Assembly: GCF_030813115.1 (NCBI RefSeq)
Contig: NZ_JAUSTY010000020.1
Coordinates: forward strand, 1-64,000
Source: Bacillus horti
Lineage (GTDB): Bacteria > Bacillota > Bacilli > Caldalkalibacillales > JCM-10596
DNA: 64,000 bases
Reading direction: 5' to 3'
In this document: in pieces, positions 34,072 to 43,524 of the stretch
How the letters are laid out: every line of letters begins with the position of its first letter
Position numbering within the stretch: position 1 is the first letter of the stretch
The notes under the pieces: generated by a model
What the model was told of the DNA's origin: nothing
The model's input: only the letters and a program-made list of their open reading frames with translations
The model's database searches: none
Made by a program: the position numbers and the translations under genes

Positions 34072-34317
34072 GTGGCAGGGAAAAGCAGAGAAGAGCTTCA
34101 AGACGTTTCTCGCGAAAATATAGAATACATCTTTGACTATATGAAATCTAAGCTACAGGTCGTCAATACGGCTGCTGTTAGTGCGAAAAGCTTTGATACG
34201 GATCAATACGAGGAGCTTTTGGATTTATATGAGTTTCTATGTATGAAGGAATCCTTCTCCATGAGTGAGATGCAATCGATTGTTTCCGAGCTAGGTAAAC
34301 TCAGAAAAAAATCATAG
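34072..34317 (+). CDS. DUF1128 (UPF0435, YfkK-like) protein
   Basis: The 81-residue acidic helical protein has the family pattern: ENIEYIFDYMKSKLQVVN, YEELLDLYEFL and SFSMSEMQSIVSELGKLRK. The GTG at 34072 follows AAAGGG. It has its own promoter and terminator. In B. subtilis the yfkK gene lies in the same yfk region as yfkAB; here yfkAB is 6 kb away. Function is unknown. Confidence 0.85.
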   Translation: MAGKSREELQDVSRENIEYIFDYMKSKLQVVNTAAVSAKSFDTDQYEELLDLYEFLCMKESFSMSEMQSIVSELGKLRKKS

Positions 34318-34335
34318 CGTTGACGTATAATCTAG

Positions 34336-34365
34336 AGCGTTTGGAGCTAATCCAAGCGCTTTTTT
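34336..34365 (+). terminator. Terminator of the DUF1128 gene
   Basis: AGCGTTTGGA-GCTAA-TCCAAGCGCT forms a 10-bp stem with one G-T pair and is followed by T residues. Confidence 0.9.
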
Positions 34366-34547
34366 CATTAAGTTACAGCTCCCGTTATTTACCAGCCACA
34401 GCTCCTACTATATACTTCTTCCAAGTTTTTCTTGTACGTCAATTATGTGAATTCTTCTTCAATAGCTTGTGACAATTTCTCACGCATGATAGAATGTAAA
34501 AATATAATTTTCTGAAAAATAGGATAGTAGGAAGTGGAGGAGTTTAC

Positions 34548-36233
34548 ATGTCTGAGAAACAAAAAGACTTAAGAATTAGAAGTATTGTCATTAGTGAAGG
34601 AGAAAATAGAGCCCCAAATAGAGCCATGCTTCGAGCCGTTGGCTTTAGGGATGAGGATTTTAAGAAGCCAATGATTGGAGTAGCCAGTACGTGGAGTGAA
34701 GTAACACCATGTAATATTCACATCAATCACCTAGCTGAAAAAGCAAAGGAAGGTGTTAAGCAGGGTGGAGGTGCCCCGTTAATTTTTAATACGATTACCG
34801 TGTCTGACGGAATTTCTATGGGAACAGAGGGAATGAATTATTCACTTCCTAGTAGAGAGGTTATTGCGGATTCCATTGAGACGGTAGTGGGAGCAGAAAG
34901 GCTTGACGGAGTTGTGGCTATTGGTGGCTGTGATAAGAATATGCCTGGTTGTATGATGGCACTTGGCCGGTTAAACCTACCTTCTGTGTTTGTGTATGGG
35001 GGAACGATTCAGCCAGGGAAACTAAATGGAAAGGATATTGATATTGTTTCTGCCTTTGAAGGAGTAGGAAAACATAATCAAGGGAATATCGATGATGAAC
35101 AGCTTCATCAAATAGAATGTCACGCCTGTCCGGGACCTGGCTCCTGTGGAGGAATGTACACCGCTAACACGATGGCCTCAGCGATTGAAGCGATGGGAAT
35201 GAGTCTACCGGGTAGCTCCTCAAATCCAGCGATTAGCTCCTTGAAGCTAGAGGACTGTGACACAGCAGGACAAGCCGTTGTTGAGCTATTAAAGAAAGAG
35301 ATTTATCCGAAGGACATTATGACCAAGGAAGCGTTTGAGAATGCGATAACGGTTGTAATGGCTTTAGGAGGCTCAACTAACGCAATTCTTCACCTTCTAG
35401 CGATTGCCCATTCCGTTGATGTAGAGCTTACTCTTGATGATTTCGAAAAAATCCGTGAAAGAGTTCCTCACATTGCTGACCTTAAGCCTAGTGGTAAATA
35501 TGTGATGCAAAACCTGCATGAGGTTGGTGGTGTACCAGCTGTAATGCGTCTATTGCTGAAAAAAGGTTTACTGCACAAGGACTGCTTAACGGTGACGGGT
35601 AAAACTATCGAAGAGAACCTAGCAGAGTTTCCAGATCTCTTAGAGGGGCAGGATGTAATCAGATCGTTTGATCAAGCGTTAAAGGAAACAGGTCCATTGG
35701 TTATCTTGAAAGGAAACCTAGCACCAGAAGGGGCCGTAGCGAAAATGTCTGGTCTTAAGGTGAAAAATATAACAGGTCCAGCTCGTGTGTTTGATTCTGA
35801 GGAGGAAGCCACTGATGCCGTAATTAAGGATAAAATTAATCCTGGGGATGTACTTGTGATTCGCTATGAAGGTCCTAAGGGAGGACCAGGAATGCCAGAG
35901 ATGCTATCTATTTCAGCTATTATTGTCGGTAAAGGGCTGGGAGAGCAGGTAGGGCTACTGACAGATGGTAGATTTTCTGGTGGGACACATGGCTTGGTTG
36001 TTGGACATGTGTCACCTGAGGCTCAAATTGGTGGGCCAATAGGTTTGCTACAGGAGGGAGACCTTGTTACAATTGATAGTGAGACGCAGGAGCTAACGAT
36101 GCATGTTTCTGATGAAGAATTAGAGAATCGTAGGAAACATTGGCAGGCTCCACCACTAAAATATACAAAGGGCGTATTGTATAAGTACGCCAAGCAAGTA
36201 TCCTCAGCGTCAAAAGGAGCGGTTACAGATTGA
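34548..36233 (+). CDS. ilvD: Dihydroxy-acid dehydratase
   Basis: IlvD makes 2-keto acids in valine, leucine and isoleucine synthesis, using an Fe-S cluster. The 561-residue protein has cluster cysteines in [13 protein letters not shown] and [19 protein letters not shown]. It also has [16 protein letters not shown], the carbamylated-Lys region and the C-terminal [20 protein letters not shown]. It stands apart from other ilv genes. I saw no T-box leader in the 180 bases upstream. The phosphodiesterase gene starts inside its stop codon. Confidence 0.97.
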   Translation: MSEKQKDLRIRSIVISEGENRAPNRAMLRAVGFRDEDFKKPMIGVASTWSEVTPCNIHINHLAEKAKEGVKQGGGAPLIFNTITVSDGISMGTEGMNYSLPSREVIADSIETVVGAERLDGVVAIGGCDKNMPGCMMALGRLNLPSVFVYGGTIQPGKLNGKDIDIVSAFEGVGKHNQGNIDDEQLHQIECHACPGPGSCGGMYTANTMASAIEAMGMSLPGSSSNPAISSLKLEDCDTAGQAVVELLKKEIYPKDIMTKEAFENAITVVMALGGSTNAILHLLAIAHSVDVELTLDDFEKIRERVPHIADLKPSGKYVMQNLHEVGGVPAVMRLLLKKGLLHKDCLTVTGKTIEENLAEFPDLLEGQDVIRSFDQALKETGPLVILKGNLAPEGAVAKMSGLKVKNITGPARVFDSEEEATDAVIKDKINPGDVLVIRYEGPKGGPGMPEMLSISAIIVGKGLGEQVGLLTDGRFSGGTHGLVVGHVSPEAQIGGPIGLLQEGDLVTIDSETQELTMHVSDEELENRRKHWQAPPLKYTKGVLYKYAKQVSSASKGAVTD

Positions 36234-36754
36234 AAGCACTAATTATTAGTGATACACATGGATTGACGAAGGAAGTCAATCAGGTGGTAAAAAGGGAAGC
36301 GTATAAAAAAGGGTTTCATTGCGGGGACTATTGCACCGATCCTACACAGTATCCGTTTAATAAGCTGGAGCTAGTACGAGGAAACAATGATTTTCAAAAA
36401 GACGTCCCTAATGATAAGCTAATAAAATGGCAAGGCTCTACCTTTTTTTTAACACATGGACATTTATATCAGGTAGATTATTCCTTACTTAAATTGAGAT
36501 ACAAAGCGGAGGAAGTAGGGGCAGACATTGTTCTTTTTGGACATACACATTATCCCGTCTGCTTTGAAGAGGACGGCATGATTTTCTGTAATCCAGGAAG
36601 TCTTAGACAGCCCCGGGGTTTCTCTACACCGACCTATGTTACTCTAGATATTTCAAAGGGAAAAAACTCTGCTGATAAGACCAAGCTTGCTTTTACTTAC
36701 TATGATCCAAAAGGGAAACAAGTAGATTCCTTAAGTCAGACATTTTCAAGGTGA
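36230..36754 (+). CDS. YfcE/YsnB-type metallophosphoesterase
   Basis: The 174-residue phosphodiesterase has metal-binding motifs ISDTHG, HCGDY, RGNND, THGH and GHTHYP in the order of the MJ0936/YfcE family. The substrate in vivo is unknown. The TTG at 36230 overlaps the ilvD stop, with AAAAGGAG upstream, so it is translationally coupled to ilvD. Confidence 0.9.
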   Translation: MKALIISDTHGLTKEVNQVVKREAYKKGFHCGDYCTDPTQYPFNKLELVRGNNDFQKDVPNDKLIKWQGSTFFLTHGHLYQVDYSLLKLRYKAEEVGADIVLFGHTHYPVCFEEDGMIFCNPGSLRQPRGFSTPTYVTLDISKGKNSADKTKLAFTYYDPKGKQVDSLSQTFSR

Positions 36755-36822
36755 GTAGCAGTATAGTAGTAGTAAGGTGATAGAGTAAGATAGCCAAGAA
36801 GTTACTAGTTAACAGGAATATG

Positions 36823-36855
36823 AAAAAGCTCTTAGCGAACGCTAGGAGCTTTTTT
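36823..36855. terminator. Terminator after the phosphoesterase gene
   Basis: AAAAGCTCTTAGCG-AAC-GCTAGGAGCTTTTTT is a long stem with one mismatch and tracts of A on the left and T on the right. It can serve both the phosphoesterase gene and the converging minus-strand gene. Confidence 0.88.
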
Positions 36856-36885
36856 AAGTTCAAATTAAATGGCAACTTTTTTAGA

Positions 36886-37200
36886 TTACATATGAACTTT
36901 CGTATCGGTATCCTGCTGAATGCGAAACCAGAGGTTAAGATCATTAATGGTGCTTGCTAGATCAGCAATCTCATGATTTAATTCACAGGAACGAATGAAG
37001 TTTTCCTCAATGTTAAGCTTTTCCTGCTTGGCATTAATGATGGCTTCAATCTGTTTAATTCTTTCTGGAATGTCTGAACGATGGGCTTCCCATTCGACTA
37101 AGATCGTTGCTTGTTCACGTAAGCTATACTCTTCCCAATCTCGATCTAGGACAGGGAGAGCGATCCCTAAACGATTGTCATATTTGAATTCATAACTCAT
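36886..37200 (-). CDS. Small soluble coiled-coil protein, unknown
   Basis: The 104-residue protein has a short N-terminal beta part (MSYEFKYDNRLGIALPVLD) and a charged helical remainder with heptad-like spacing (about 45-95), likely a coiled coil. No cysteine pair or catalytic motif stands out. GAGGGGATG on the minus strand precedes the ATG. I do not recognise the family. Confidence 0.65.
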   Translation of the reverse strand: MSYEFKYDNRLGIALPVLDRDWEEYSLREQATILVEWEAHRSDIPERIKQIEAIINAKQEKLNIEENFIRSCELNHEIADLASTINDLNLWFRIQQDTDTKVHM

Positions 37201-37320
37201 GTTTACTCATCCCCTCATATCTATTGTATTATAGGTAGAGGATAGAGACAAATTTAATTTTGTACCCATATTTAAAACAGGTACTTGTCCCCGTAATAAC
37301 ATAGGAAAAGGAGGGCGGGC

Positions 37321-38133
37321 ATGGAGTGGCTTATCGCTTTATTTTGTAGCACATTGCTTGCATTAATCGCTTATTTTAAAAGGAAATTATCTTTTAGTGG
37401 TTTATTTGCTGCTATAGCTGTTGGAACATCCATTTTCGGTGCAACCGGGATTTACGGATTTATTGTACTCTTTTTCTTTTTCGTATCCTCTACCTTGTTA
37501 GGCATGATTAAGCGTGTAAGTCATTCGGCTGTAGAACGTGTTGTAGAAAAGGGGGATCGTAGAGACTACCTTCAGGTTTTCGCTAATGGTGGGCTGGCTG
37601 CTGCTAGTGCTTTGGCTTACGCGCTATTAAATGACGCTGTTTTTCTTGTTGTCATGTGTGCCTCTTTAGCAGCCGCTACAGCAGATACCTGGGCATCAGA
37701 GCTAGGGCGATGGAGCAAAGCAAGACCTATACATATTCTAACTAGAGAGAAAGTAGAGCCTGGAACATCAGGGGCTATAACAACATTAGGAACGTTGGCT
37801 AGTGTAAGTGGTGCTGTATTCCTTGCCCTTGTTTCTATTCCATTAATCCTTCAGGGTAAGGGGAATCTAGGCTTTGAGAGCTATATGGCAATCATGTTAA
37901 TTGTTGTTGCAGGTTGGTTAGGGAATTGGATGGATACTTATGTAGGAGCGAAATGGCAGGTTCGTTACCAATGTCCTGATTGCTTAGCTTTTACAGAAAA
38001 AACGGTTTGTCATACTCAGACGGTACAGGTGGCAGGGATACGCTGGATGAACAATGATATGGTCAATGCGATCTGCACCGTTTCTGCTGGTTTTTTTGCT
38101 GTATTCCTTACCTTGATGTTTCGTTTTTTATAG
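37321..38133 (+). CDS. DUF92 family membrane protein
   Basis: The 270-residue protein has six to seven membrane segments and the DUF92 signatures AAATADTWASELGRWS, REKVEPGTSGAITTLGTLAS and GNWMDTYVGAKWQ. A CPDC pair near residue 219 and one later Cys could form a small metal or redox site. DUF92 is distantly related to phytol/farnesol kinases, so a lipid-alcohol kinase role is possible but unproven here. AAAGGAGGGCGG precedes the ATG. Confidence 0.88.
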   Translation: MEWLIALFCSTLLALIAYFKRKLSFSGLFAAIAVGTSIFGATGIYGFIVLFFFFVSSTLLGMIKRVSHSAVERVVEKGDRRDYLQVFANGGLAAASALAYALLNDAVFLVVMCASLAAATADTWASELGRWSKARPIHILTREKVEPGTSGAITTLGTLASVSGAVFLALVSIPLILQGKGNLGFESYMAIMLIVVAGWLGNWMDTYVGAKWQVRYQCPDCLAFTEKTVCHTQTVQVAGIRWMNNDMVNAICTVSAGFFAVFLTLMFRFL

Positions 38134-38172
38134 GCTAGATTATTTTGTCTGCACCAGTCTAGAGCTATATTT

Positions 38173-38201
38173 TTGGCAGAGCAGAGGGAACATGGTATGA
38201 T
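38173..38201 (+). promoter_or_regulatory. Sigma A promoter of the nitroreductase gene
   Basis: TTGGCA (38173-38178) and TATGAT (38196-38201) are separated by exactly 17 bases and lie 22 bases upstream of the GTG start. It shows that any longer open frame upstream is not translated. Confidence 0.75.
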
Positions 38202-38223
38202 GAAAGCAAAGGAGGGAGTTTCA

Positions 38224-38985
38224 GTGGATTCATCTGTACATAATGACATTATTCATAAAATTAGGCAGCATCAATCTATTCGGAAGTTCACTTCTGAAAT
38301 TGTTCCAGAAGAGCACATTAGACAAATTGTAGCTTCGGCGCAAATGGCTTCTACATCAAGCAATATGCAGGCTTTTTCTATTATCGGTGTTACGGATAAG
38401 GAAAAGAAGAGGGTGCTTGCAGAGCTGGCAGGGAATCAAGCGTATATAGAGGAATGCTCACATTTTCTTGTGTTCTGTGCCGACACGCATCGCTTAAAGC
38501 ACTCAGCAGAGCAGGAAGGGGTAGATATTACTCCTGCCCTAGAGCATGTAGAAATGTTTCTCGTCTCTACAATTGATGCAGCGTTAGCTGCTCAGAATGC
38601 GGCTTTAGCCTCGGAAGCATTAGGATTGGGGATTGTTTATATTGGAGGAATTCGTAGCCGTATTGCGGAGGTAAGTGAGGTCCTTAATTTACCTGACCAT
38701 GTTTATCCTGTGTTCGGGATGTGTATTGGCTATCCAGATCAAAGTCCAGGTGTAAAGCCTCGCTTACCCTTGGAGGCTGTTTATTTTGAAAATGAGTATC
38801 AGCCATTTGAGCAGGTAAAGGACAAGGTAGCGGCCTATGATCAAACAATGAGCCAGTATTATGAAGCTAGAACAGCTGGAAAACGAACAGACACATGGTC
38901 TGAAATGATGAGCAGAAGCCTAAAGGATCCGAAACGAACTCATTTAAAGGATTTCTTGGCGGAGCGAGGCTTTTTATTAAAATAA
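38224..38985 (+). CDS. NfsA/NfrA-type FMN nitroreductase (NADPH-dependent)
   Basis: The 253-residue flavoprotein has the FMN-binding N-terminus HQSIRKFTSEIVPEE, AQMASTSSNMQAFSIIGV, ALGLGIVYIGGIR and the C-terminal GMCIGYPDQSPGVKPRLPLEAV. It reduces nitroaromatics, quinones and possibly FMN. The GTG at 38224 follows GGAGGGAG and lies 22 bases after the -10. Confidence 0.92.
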   Translation: MDSSVHNDIIHKIRQHQSIRKFTSEIVPEEHIRQIVASAQMASTSSNMQAFSIIGVTDKEKKRVLAELAGNQAYIEECSHFLVFCADTHRLKHSAEQEGVDITPALEHVEMFLVSTIDAALAAQNAALASEALGLGIVYIGGIRSRIAEVSEVLNLPDHVYPVFGMCIGYPDQSPGVKPRLPLEAVYFENEYQPFEQVKDKVAAYDQTMSQYYEARTAGKRTDTWSEMMSRSLKDPKRTHLKDFLAERGFLLK

Positions 38986-39196
38986 GAGCTAATAAAGTTG
39001 AGTAGCTTTTTATGAAAAAATTGTACTAACTAGCTGTAACTTTCATGTATAATAAATAATGAAAATCTAAACGTAGAGATGAGTGAAACCAATGCTTTAA
39101 AATTACGTAGAACATACGTAGATAGGTGAAAGGATTGGCAGATAAAAAATATCTTTCATCTCATAGCATTAAGAATGAAGGTAGGAGGCAGGATAC

Positions 39197-40081
39197 ATGT
39201 TTAGACGAGTTGGTTTATTTATCTTAACAAACATTTTAGTTATTGCTACAATTTCAATCGTCCTTACGATTCTTCCGATTGGTAGTTATATAACAGAGAG
39301 TGGGAATTTAAATCTAGTCACATTATTAATTTTTAGTGCTGTTATTGGTTTTACGGGAGCATTTGTTTCCTTAGCTATGTCCCGTTGGATGGCTAAAATG
39401 GCGATGAAAGTACAGGTGCTAAAGCCTGAAGATCCGAATTTAAGTCCTTTTGAAAGAGATCTAGTTGACAAAGTACATCGCTTATCTCAAAGTGCTGGAT
39501 TAACCGTTATGCCAGAGGTAGGAATTTATCATTCTAAAGAGGTAAATGCCTTTGCTACAGGTCCATCTAGAAGACGTTCACTAGTTGCTGTTTCTACTGG
39601 ATTACTAGAAACGATGGATGCAGATGCCGTTGAAGGGGTTCTGGCTCATGAGGTTGCCCATGTCGCTAATGGAGATATGGTCACAATGACTCTTTTACAG
39701 GGTGTTGTAAATACGTTCGTTGTATTCTTTGCTCGTATCGTTGCGTTTGCCGCTTCTCGTTTAGTTAGATCTGAGCTACAGGGAATTGTTCATTTTATAG
39801 CAGTTATCGTATTCCAAATCCTATTCTCTATCCTTGGAAGCATCGTAGTTATGGCGTATTCTCGTTACCGTGAGTACCATGCGGATAATGGAGCAGCGGA
39901 TTTAGCAGGAAAAGATAAAATGATTCATGCTCTTCAATCCTTAAAGCAGTATGTAAATCGTGTTGATGATGAGCAGAAGTCCTTATCTACTTTGAAAATT
40001 AATGGTAAAAGTAACTTTTCTCGACTGTTCTCCAGTCACCCTGAATTGGATGATCGTATCAAACGTTTACAGTCTAGATAA
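39197..40081 (+). CDS. htpX: Membrane zinc protease HtpX (M48)
   Basis: HtpX degrades damaged membrane proteins. The 294-residue protein has two N-terminal membrane helices (8-28, 40-60). The zinc motif HEVAH is at 151-155, two further membrane segments span about 165-215, and the third ligand Glu is in [25 protein letters not shown] precedes the ATG. The 200-base leader upstream is AT-rich and shows nothing clear. Confidence 0.95.
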   Translation: MFRRVGLFILTNILVIATISIVLTILPIGSYITESGNLNLVTLLIFSAVIGFTGAFVSLAMSRWMAKMAMKVQVLKPEDPNLSPFERDLVDKVHRLSQSAGLTVMPEVGIYHSKEVNAFATGPSRRRSLVAVSTGLLETMDADAVEGVLAHEVAHVANGDMVTMTLLQGVVNTFVVFFARIVAFAASRLVRSELQGIVHFIAVIVFQILFSILGSIVVMAYSRYREYHADNGAADLAGKDKMIHALQSLKQYVNRVDDEQKSLSTLKINGKSNFSRLFSSHPELDDRIKRLQSR

Positions 40082-40102
40082 TAAGAATAAATATGATTAA
40101 AT

Positions 40103-40155
40103 AAAGACGAAGGATTAAGTCATAGTCGATGACCTAACCCCTCGTCTTTTTCTTT
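40103..40155. terminator. Terminator between htpX and yfkAB
   Basis: AAAGACGA..GG..GTCAT pairs with ATGAC..CC..TCGTCTTT in an interrupted long stem followed by TTCTTT. It lies between convergent genes. Confidence 0.75.
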
Positions 40156-40242
40156 AGAGAATTTCTAAACGGTGGTGTAAGATTTCTTTAATTTTAAACA
40201 ATGATGGAATATTAAAATACGACCTAGGGCTTGTAGGAAGGT

Positions 40243-41364
40243 CTATAAAGAAATACCCTTACGTTCACGGAAATCTATTCCCCGATAATACGTATCGGCA
40301 ACTATAATATTTGGACCAACACAGCTAGACTGTGGACAGTAGCAGTTAAACGGCTGAAACAGAGAGTGCTTTTGCCAGCGTTCAAAGCAATCATCTAGTC
40401 GATCTGTTCTGAGATTTCCTAATGGCTCCACATCACCAAAATCTGTAACGATGACTTCGCCAGTGAAGATGTTTGTGTTTAAACGATTATGCCCATCTGG
40501 GTCGTTTCTAACAGTCACATTGTGGCTGTCCTTCATTCTCTTAACTAGAGCCAGGTCTTCTTCACTGCTGTTACACGCGTAGAAGGGTAGAGTACCAAAT
40601 AGAATCCAAAGGTCGGGATCGCGTTCATCTAGAAGACGATTGTACACGCCTCTCAGCTCTGCTAGAGATAAGATTTTCATATGCCTAGCAAAGTCACTTG
40701 GATAAAGTGGATGAACCTCATGTCTCTGACAGCCTAATTCTTTAATGATATGGTGAATACGTGAAAGCTTGCCTGCTGTATGCTCAGAAATTAAAGATTC
40801 TGCAGAGACAAAAACGCCTCTTTTTGCTAATTCTATTGTATTTTCAACCATTGTGTTGAATGTCTTTTCCGCTTGGCTAAAGGAAACGGGGTGCATTTTA
40901 TGGACATAAGCCGTTCGATAAAAATCCTGGGCATCCACATAGTTAAAGGAAATATGCAGAACATCCAAATAAGGTAGGATAGCCTCGTAACGATCTAAAT
41001 CTAACGTTAAATTAGAATTGATTTGTGTCTTGGCTCCTCGTTCATGAGCATAACGTAGTAATGGAACGATATAATCGGTAATAATCTGTTGATTAAACAT
41101 CGGCTCTCCACCTGTAATGCTCAATGTATCTAAGTGTTCGATCTCATCTAAGCGTTGGAAAATGAGAGGAAGTGGAATTCTCTCCTCTGAATCCTTCATG
41201 GTAAGCACGTCTCCTACAGCACAGTGCTCACAGCGTAAATTACATAAATTTGTTACAGTAAACTCTATACTAGTTAACTTGTTTGATCCAAATTGTTTCC
41301 GACGATCTATCGCTTCCCATGGGTCATTTTGTGGACTCATAGGTGATTTAAGCTGAGTAAGCAT
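40243..41364 (-). CDS. yfkAB: Radical SAM/CxCxxxxC motif protein YfkAB
   Basis: The 373-residue radical-SAM enzyme has the cluster motif CNLRCEHC (Cys41, 45, 48), the SAM-binding SITGGEP and a C-terminal CYCPQSSC motif that gives the family its name. It probably carries a second cluster or metal site. The substrate is unknown. Length equals that of the Bacillus family. The gene is alone on the minus strand, with a GGAGG-type site upstream. Confidence 0.93.
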   Translation of the reverse strand: MLTQLKSPMSPQNDPWEAIDRRKQFGSNKLTSIEFTVTNLCNLRCEHCAVGDVLTMKDSEERIPLPLIFQRLDEIEHLDTLSITGGEPMFNQQIITDYIVPLLRYAHERGAKTQINSNLTLDLDRYEAILPYLDVLHISFNYVDAQDFYRTAYVHKMHPVSFSQAEKTFNTMVENTIELAKRGVFVSAESLISEHTAGKLSRIHHIIKELGCQRHEVHPLYPSDFARHMKILSLAELRGVYNRLLDERDPDLWILFGTLPFYACNSSEEDLALVKRMKDSHNVTVRNDPDGHNRLNTNIFTGEVIVTDFGDVEPLGNLRTDRLDDCFERWQKHSLFQPFNCYCPQSSCVGPNIIVADTYYRGIDFRERKGISL

Positions 41365-41709
41365 ATAACTTAATCCTCCTTTAGTTCAATCCTTACTATA
41401 GCTCTATGGGGAAAGCTTCGTCAATGAGATTGTTCATATTTCTTGTATAAATTTTTATATATTTGATTATGGACGAAGGCTCTTATCCTAAGCAGACGAT
41501 GGCTATAGAAATTACGGTTCTAAAGTAATGTTCTTTATAGATGGTTTAGTAGATGTTCTAATAGATGTGACCTTTCAATGACATCACTATATAAACGTTA
41601 CAGGTACGGAATCAGACAGCGTAATTAGTTTTCTTTACGTGATTTCATATGTTATACTAGTACCAAGAAGATCGTTGAATTCTATTGTTCATAAATCATT
41701 TTAATGAAA
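41365..41709. other. Divergent intergenic region upstream of the thi operon
   Basis: No gene is visible in these 345 bases. A -10 TATACT at 41653-41658 lies about 55 bases before the TPP riboswitch and is the likely start of the thi transcript. Its -35 is poor. Confidence 0.55.
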
Positions 41710-41788
41710 TGACTAGGGGTGCCTTTTGGCTGAGAGAAATTTTTCAACCCTTAACCTGATCTGGGTCATGCCAGCGTAGGGAAGTCAC
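41710..41788 (+). promoter_or_regulatory. TPP riboswitch (THI element)
   Basis: The conserved core is complete: AGGGGTGCC, GGCTGAGA, the ACCCTTAACCTGATCTGG block with the CTGAT element, and GCCAGCGTAGGGAAGTC. GACT at 41711-41714 pairs with AGTC to close P1. It binds thiamine pyrophosphate and should lower expression of thiE-thiS-thiG-thiO-thiD. Confidence 0.97.
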
Positions 41789-41806
41789 AGATGAATAGAT
41801 AAGTCT

Positions 41807-41839
41807 GGCTTCCTTTCCTGAGTGAAAAGGGAGTTTTTT
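41807..41839 (+). terminator. Riboswitch-controlled terminator of the thi operon
   Basis: CTTCCTTTCC-TGAGTG-AAAAGGGAG with one or two G-T pairs is followed by TTTTTT, 20 bases downstream of the TPP aptamer. It is the probable off-state terminator. Confidence 0.8.
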
Positions 41840-41887
41840 ATGTTTAATCAGAGGCTTTTAAGGCTACACGGAATAGGAGGATGAAAG

Positions 41888-42514
41888 ATGTTTAAGGAGT
41901 TTCATTTATATGTGATTACGGGTGAGCAGTTTTACCCGAACAAAAACTATTTAGATGTCATCGAGCAAGCGATATTAGGAGGAGCTGATATTGTTCAGCT
42001 GCGTGAAAAGAATAAATCGAAAAAAGAGCTGTTAGAAATGGCTAAGGAGCTTAAAGCGCTAACGGCAAAATACAACGTTCCGTTTATTGTGAATGATCAT
42101 ATGGATATTGCTTTAGCGGTGGATGCTGACGGCATTCACTTAGGACAAGATGATCTACCTTTAGAAGAAGCGAGAAAAATTTTGGGGCCAGATAAAATCA
42201 TTGGCATCTCTACACATGCTTTAGAGGAGGCATTGGAAGCAGAACGCAATGGTGCTGATTATATAGGAGTAGGACCAGTTTTTGAAACAAAGAGTAAGGT
42301 TGATGTAGTGGACCCGGTTGGACTAGAGTATGTACAGGAAGTGGTTGCGAACACGACCATTCCATTTGTGGCTATTGGTGGAATCAAGCAGCATAATGTA
42401 CAGCAGGTATTAGATGCAGGAGCAAAAAGAATTTGTGTGATTAGTGCAATTGTGGGTGCTGAGGATGTTCAGGAAGCAGCTAGAGCACTCAGTGTAACGA
42501 TTCAAAAAAGCTAG
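41888..42514 (+). CDS. thiE: Thiamine phosphate synthase
   Basis: ThiE joins the pyrimidine and thiazole phosphates. The 208-residue TIM-barrel protein has GADIVQLREKNKSKKELL, VNDHMDIALAVDADGIHLGQDDL, IGISTHALEEALEAE and GVGPVFETKSKVD. The complete VNDHMDIA and GQDDLP motifs favour ThiE over the isomerase TenI. AGGAGGATG precedes the start. Confidence 0.92.
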   Translation: MFKEFHLYVITGEQFYPNKNYLDVIEQAILGGADIVQLREKNKSKKELLEMAKELKALTAKYNVPFIVNDHMDIALAVDADGIHLGQDDLPLEEARKILGPDKIIGISTHALEEALEAERNGADYIGVGPVFETKSKVDVVDPVGLEYVQEVVANTTIPFVAIGGIKQHNVQQVLDAGAKRICVISAIVGAEDVQEAARALSVTIQKS

Positions 42515-42530
42515 GAGTGAAGCAAGCACC

Positions 42531-42731
42531 ATGAAGACATTACTGATTAATGGTAGGGAAGAGGAATTAGAGGTCACTACGTTAGACGAAGTAATTCAGC
42601 ATTTTCAGCTTAAGCCTGAGCATGTGGTTGCAGAGGTTGATGGACAGATTGTTGATCGCTCTGAGTGGGCTAACTATGAGCTGAATACGGGAATGAAATT
42701 AGAGCTTGTTCATTTCGTAGGAGGTGGCTGA
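42531..42731 (+). CDS. thiS: Thiamine sulfur carrier ThiS
   Basis: The 66-residue beta-grasp protein ends in VHFVGGG with the functional C-terminal Gly-Gly. It delivers sulfur to ThiG as a thiocarboxylate. It needs an adenylyltransferase, which is not encoded in this operon. Its stop lies one base before the thiG start. Confidence 0.93.
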   Translation: MKTLLINGREEELEVTTLDEVIQHFQLKPEHVVAEVDGQIVDRSEWANYELNTGMKLELVHFVGGG

Positions 42732-42732
42732 T

Positions 42733-43515
42733 ATGCTAGGACAGGATCGTTTAGAGATCGGGGGGAAATCCTTTTCCTCTCGTTTTATGATAGGGACGGG
42801 AAGATACCCGAACCCATATATTCAGCAGGAAGCGATTAAAGCTTCTGAAGCAGAAATACTAACGTTTGCCATTCGAAGAGTGAATCTAGATGCGCCTGAT
42901 GAGGATGCTATTCTACAGCATTTGGATGGAATGAACTTTACGTATCTACCGAATACAAGTGGAGCGAAAACAGCGGATGAGGCGGTACGTATTGCTCGGT
43001 TAGCTAAGGCTTCCGGAATTTCAAACTGGATTAAGGTGGAGATCAGTGTTAATGAAAAGACACTACTTCCTGATCCGATTGAAACGCTTAAGGCAACAGA
43101 GATTCTGGCTAAGGAAGGCTTTGTAGTGCTTCCATATACATCAGATGACCCTGTTTTGTGTAAAAGGCTAGAGGAAGCAGGAGCTGCTGCTGTTATGCCA
43201 GGTGGAGCACCGATTGGTACAGGGCTTGGCATTCTTAACCCATACAATCTAGGTTTAATTGTGGAAGAGGCGAATGTGCCGATTATCGTGGATGCTGGGT
43301 TAGGATCGGCGATGGATATTGCTCAAGCGATGGAGCTTGGAGCTTCTGGGGTACTAATGAATACTCCTGTGGCTAAGGCGAAGGACCCGATTAAGATGGC
43401 TAGAGCGATGAAATTAGCGATTGAAGCGGGACGCTTGTCTTATCTAGCTGGAAGAATTCCAAAGAAAAAATATGCAACGGCAAGCAGTAAGCTAGAAAAT
43501 CTTTCAAGCAAGTAG
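42733..43515 (+). CDS. thiG: Thiazole synthase
   Basis: ThiG builds the thiazole phosphate from DXP, dehydroglycine and ThiS thiocarboxylate. The 260-residue protein has [19 protein letters not shown], the catalytic-Lys region [41 protein letters not shown] (continuous in the protein, 130s-160s) and [11 protein letters not shown] use the ATG at 42733, eight bases after GGAGG in the thiS end. A GTG at 42724 is less likely. Confidence 0.95.
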   Translation: MLGQDRLEIGGKSFSSRFMIGTGRYPNPYIQQEAIKASEAEILTFAIRRVNLDAPDEDAILQHLDGMNFTYLPNTSGAKTADEAVRIARLAKASGISNWIKVEISVNEKTLLPDPIETLKATEILAKEGFVVLPYTSDDPVLCKRLEEAGAAAVMPGGAPIGTGLGILNPYNLGLIVEEANVPIIVDAGLGSAMDIAQAMELGASGVLMNTPVAKAKDPIKMARAMKLAIEAGRLSYLAGRIPKKKYATASSKLENLSSK

Positions 43516-43524
43516 GGATGTCCA

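Noticed and set aside
34366-34547. Possible T-box leader ahead of ilvD
   Set aside because: No T-box consensus (AGGGTGGNACCGCG-like) was found and the leader is short.
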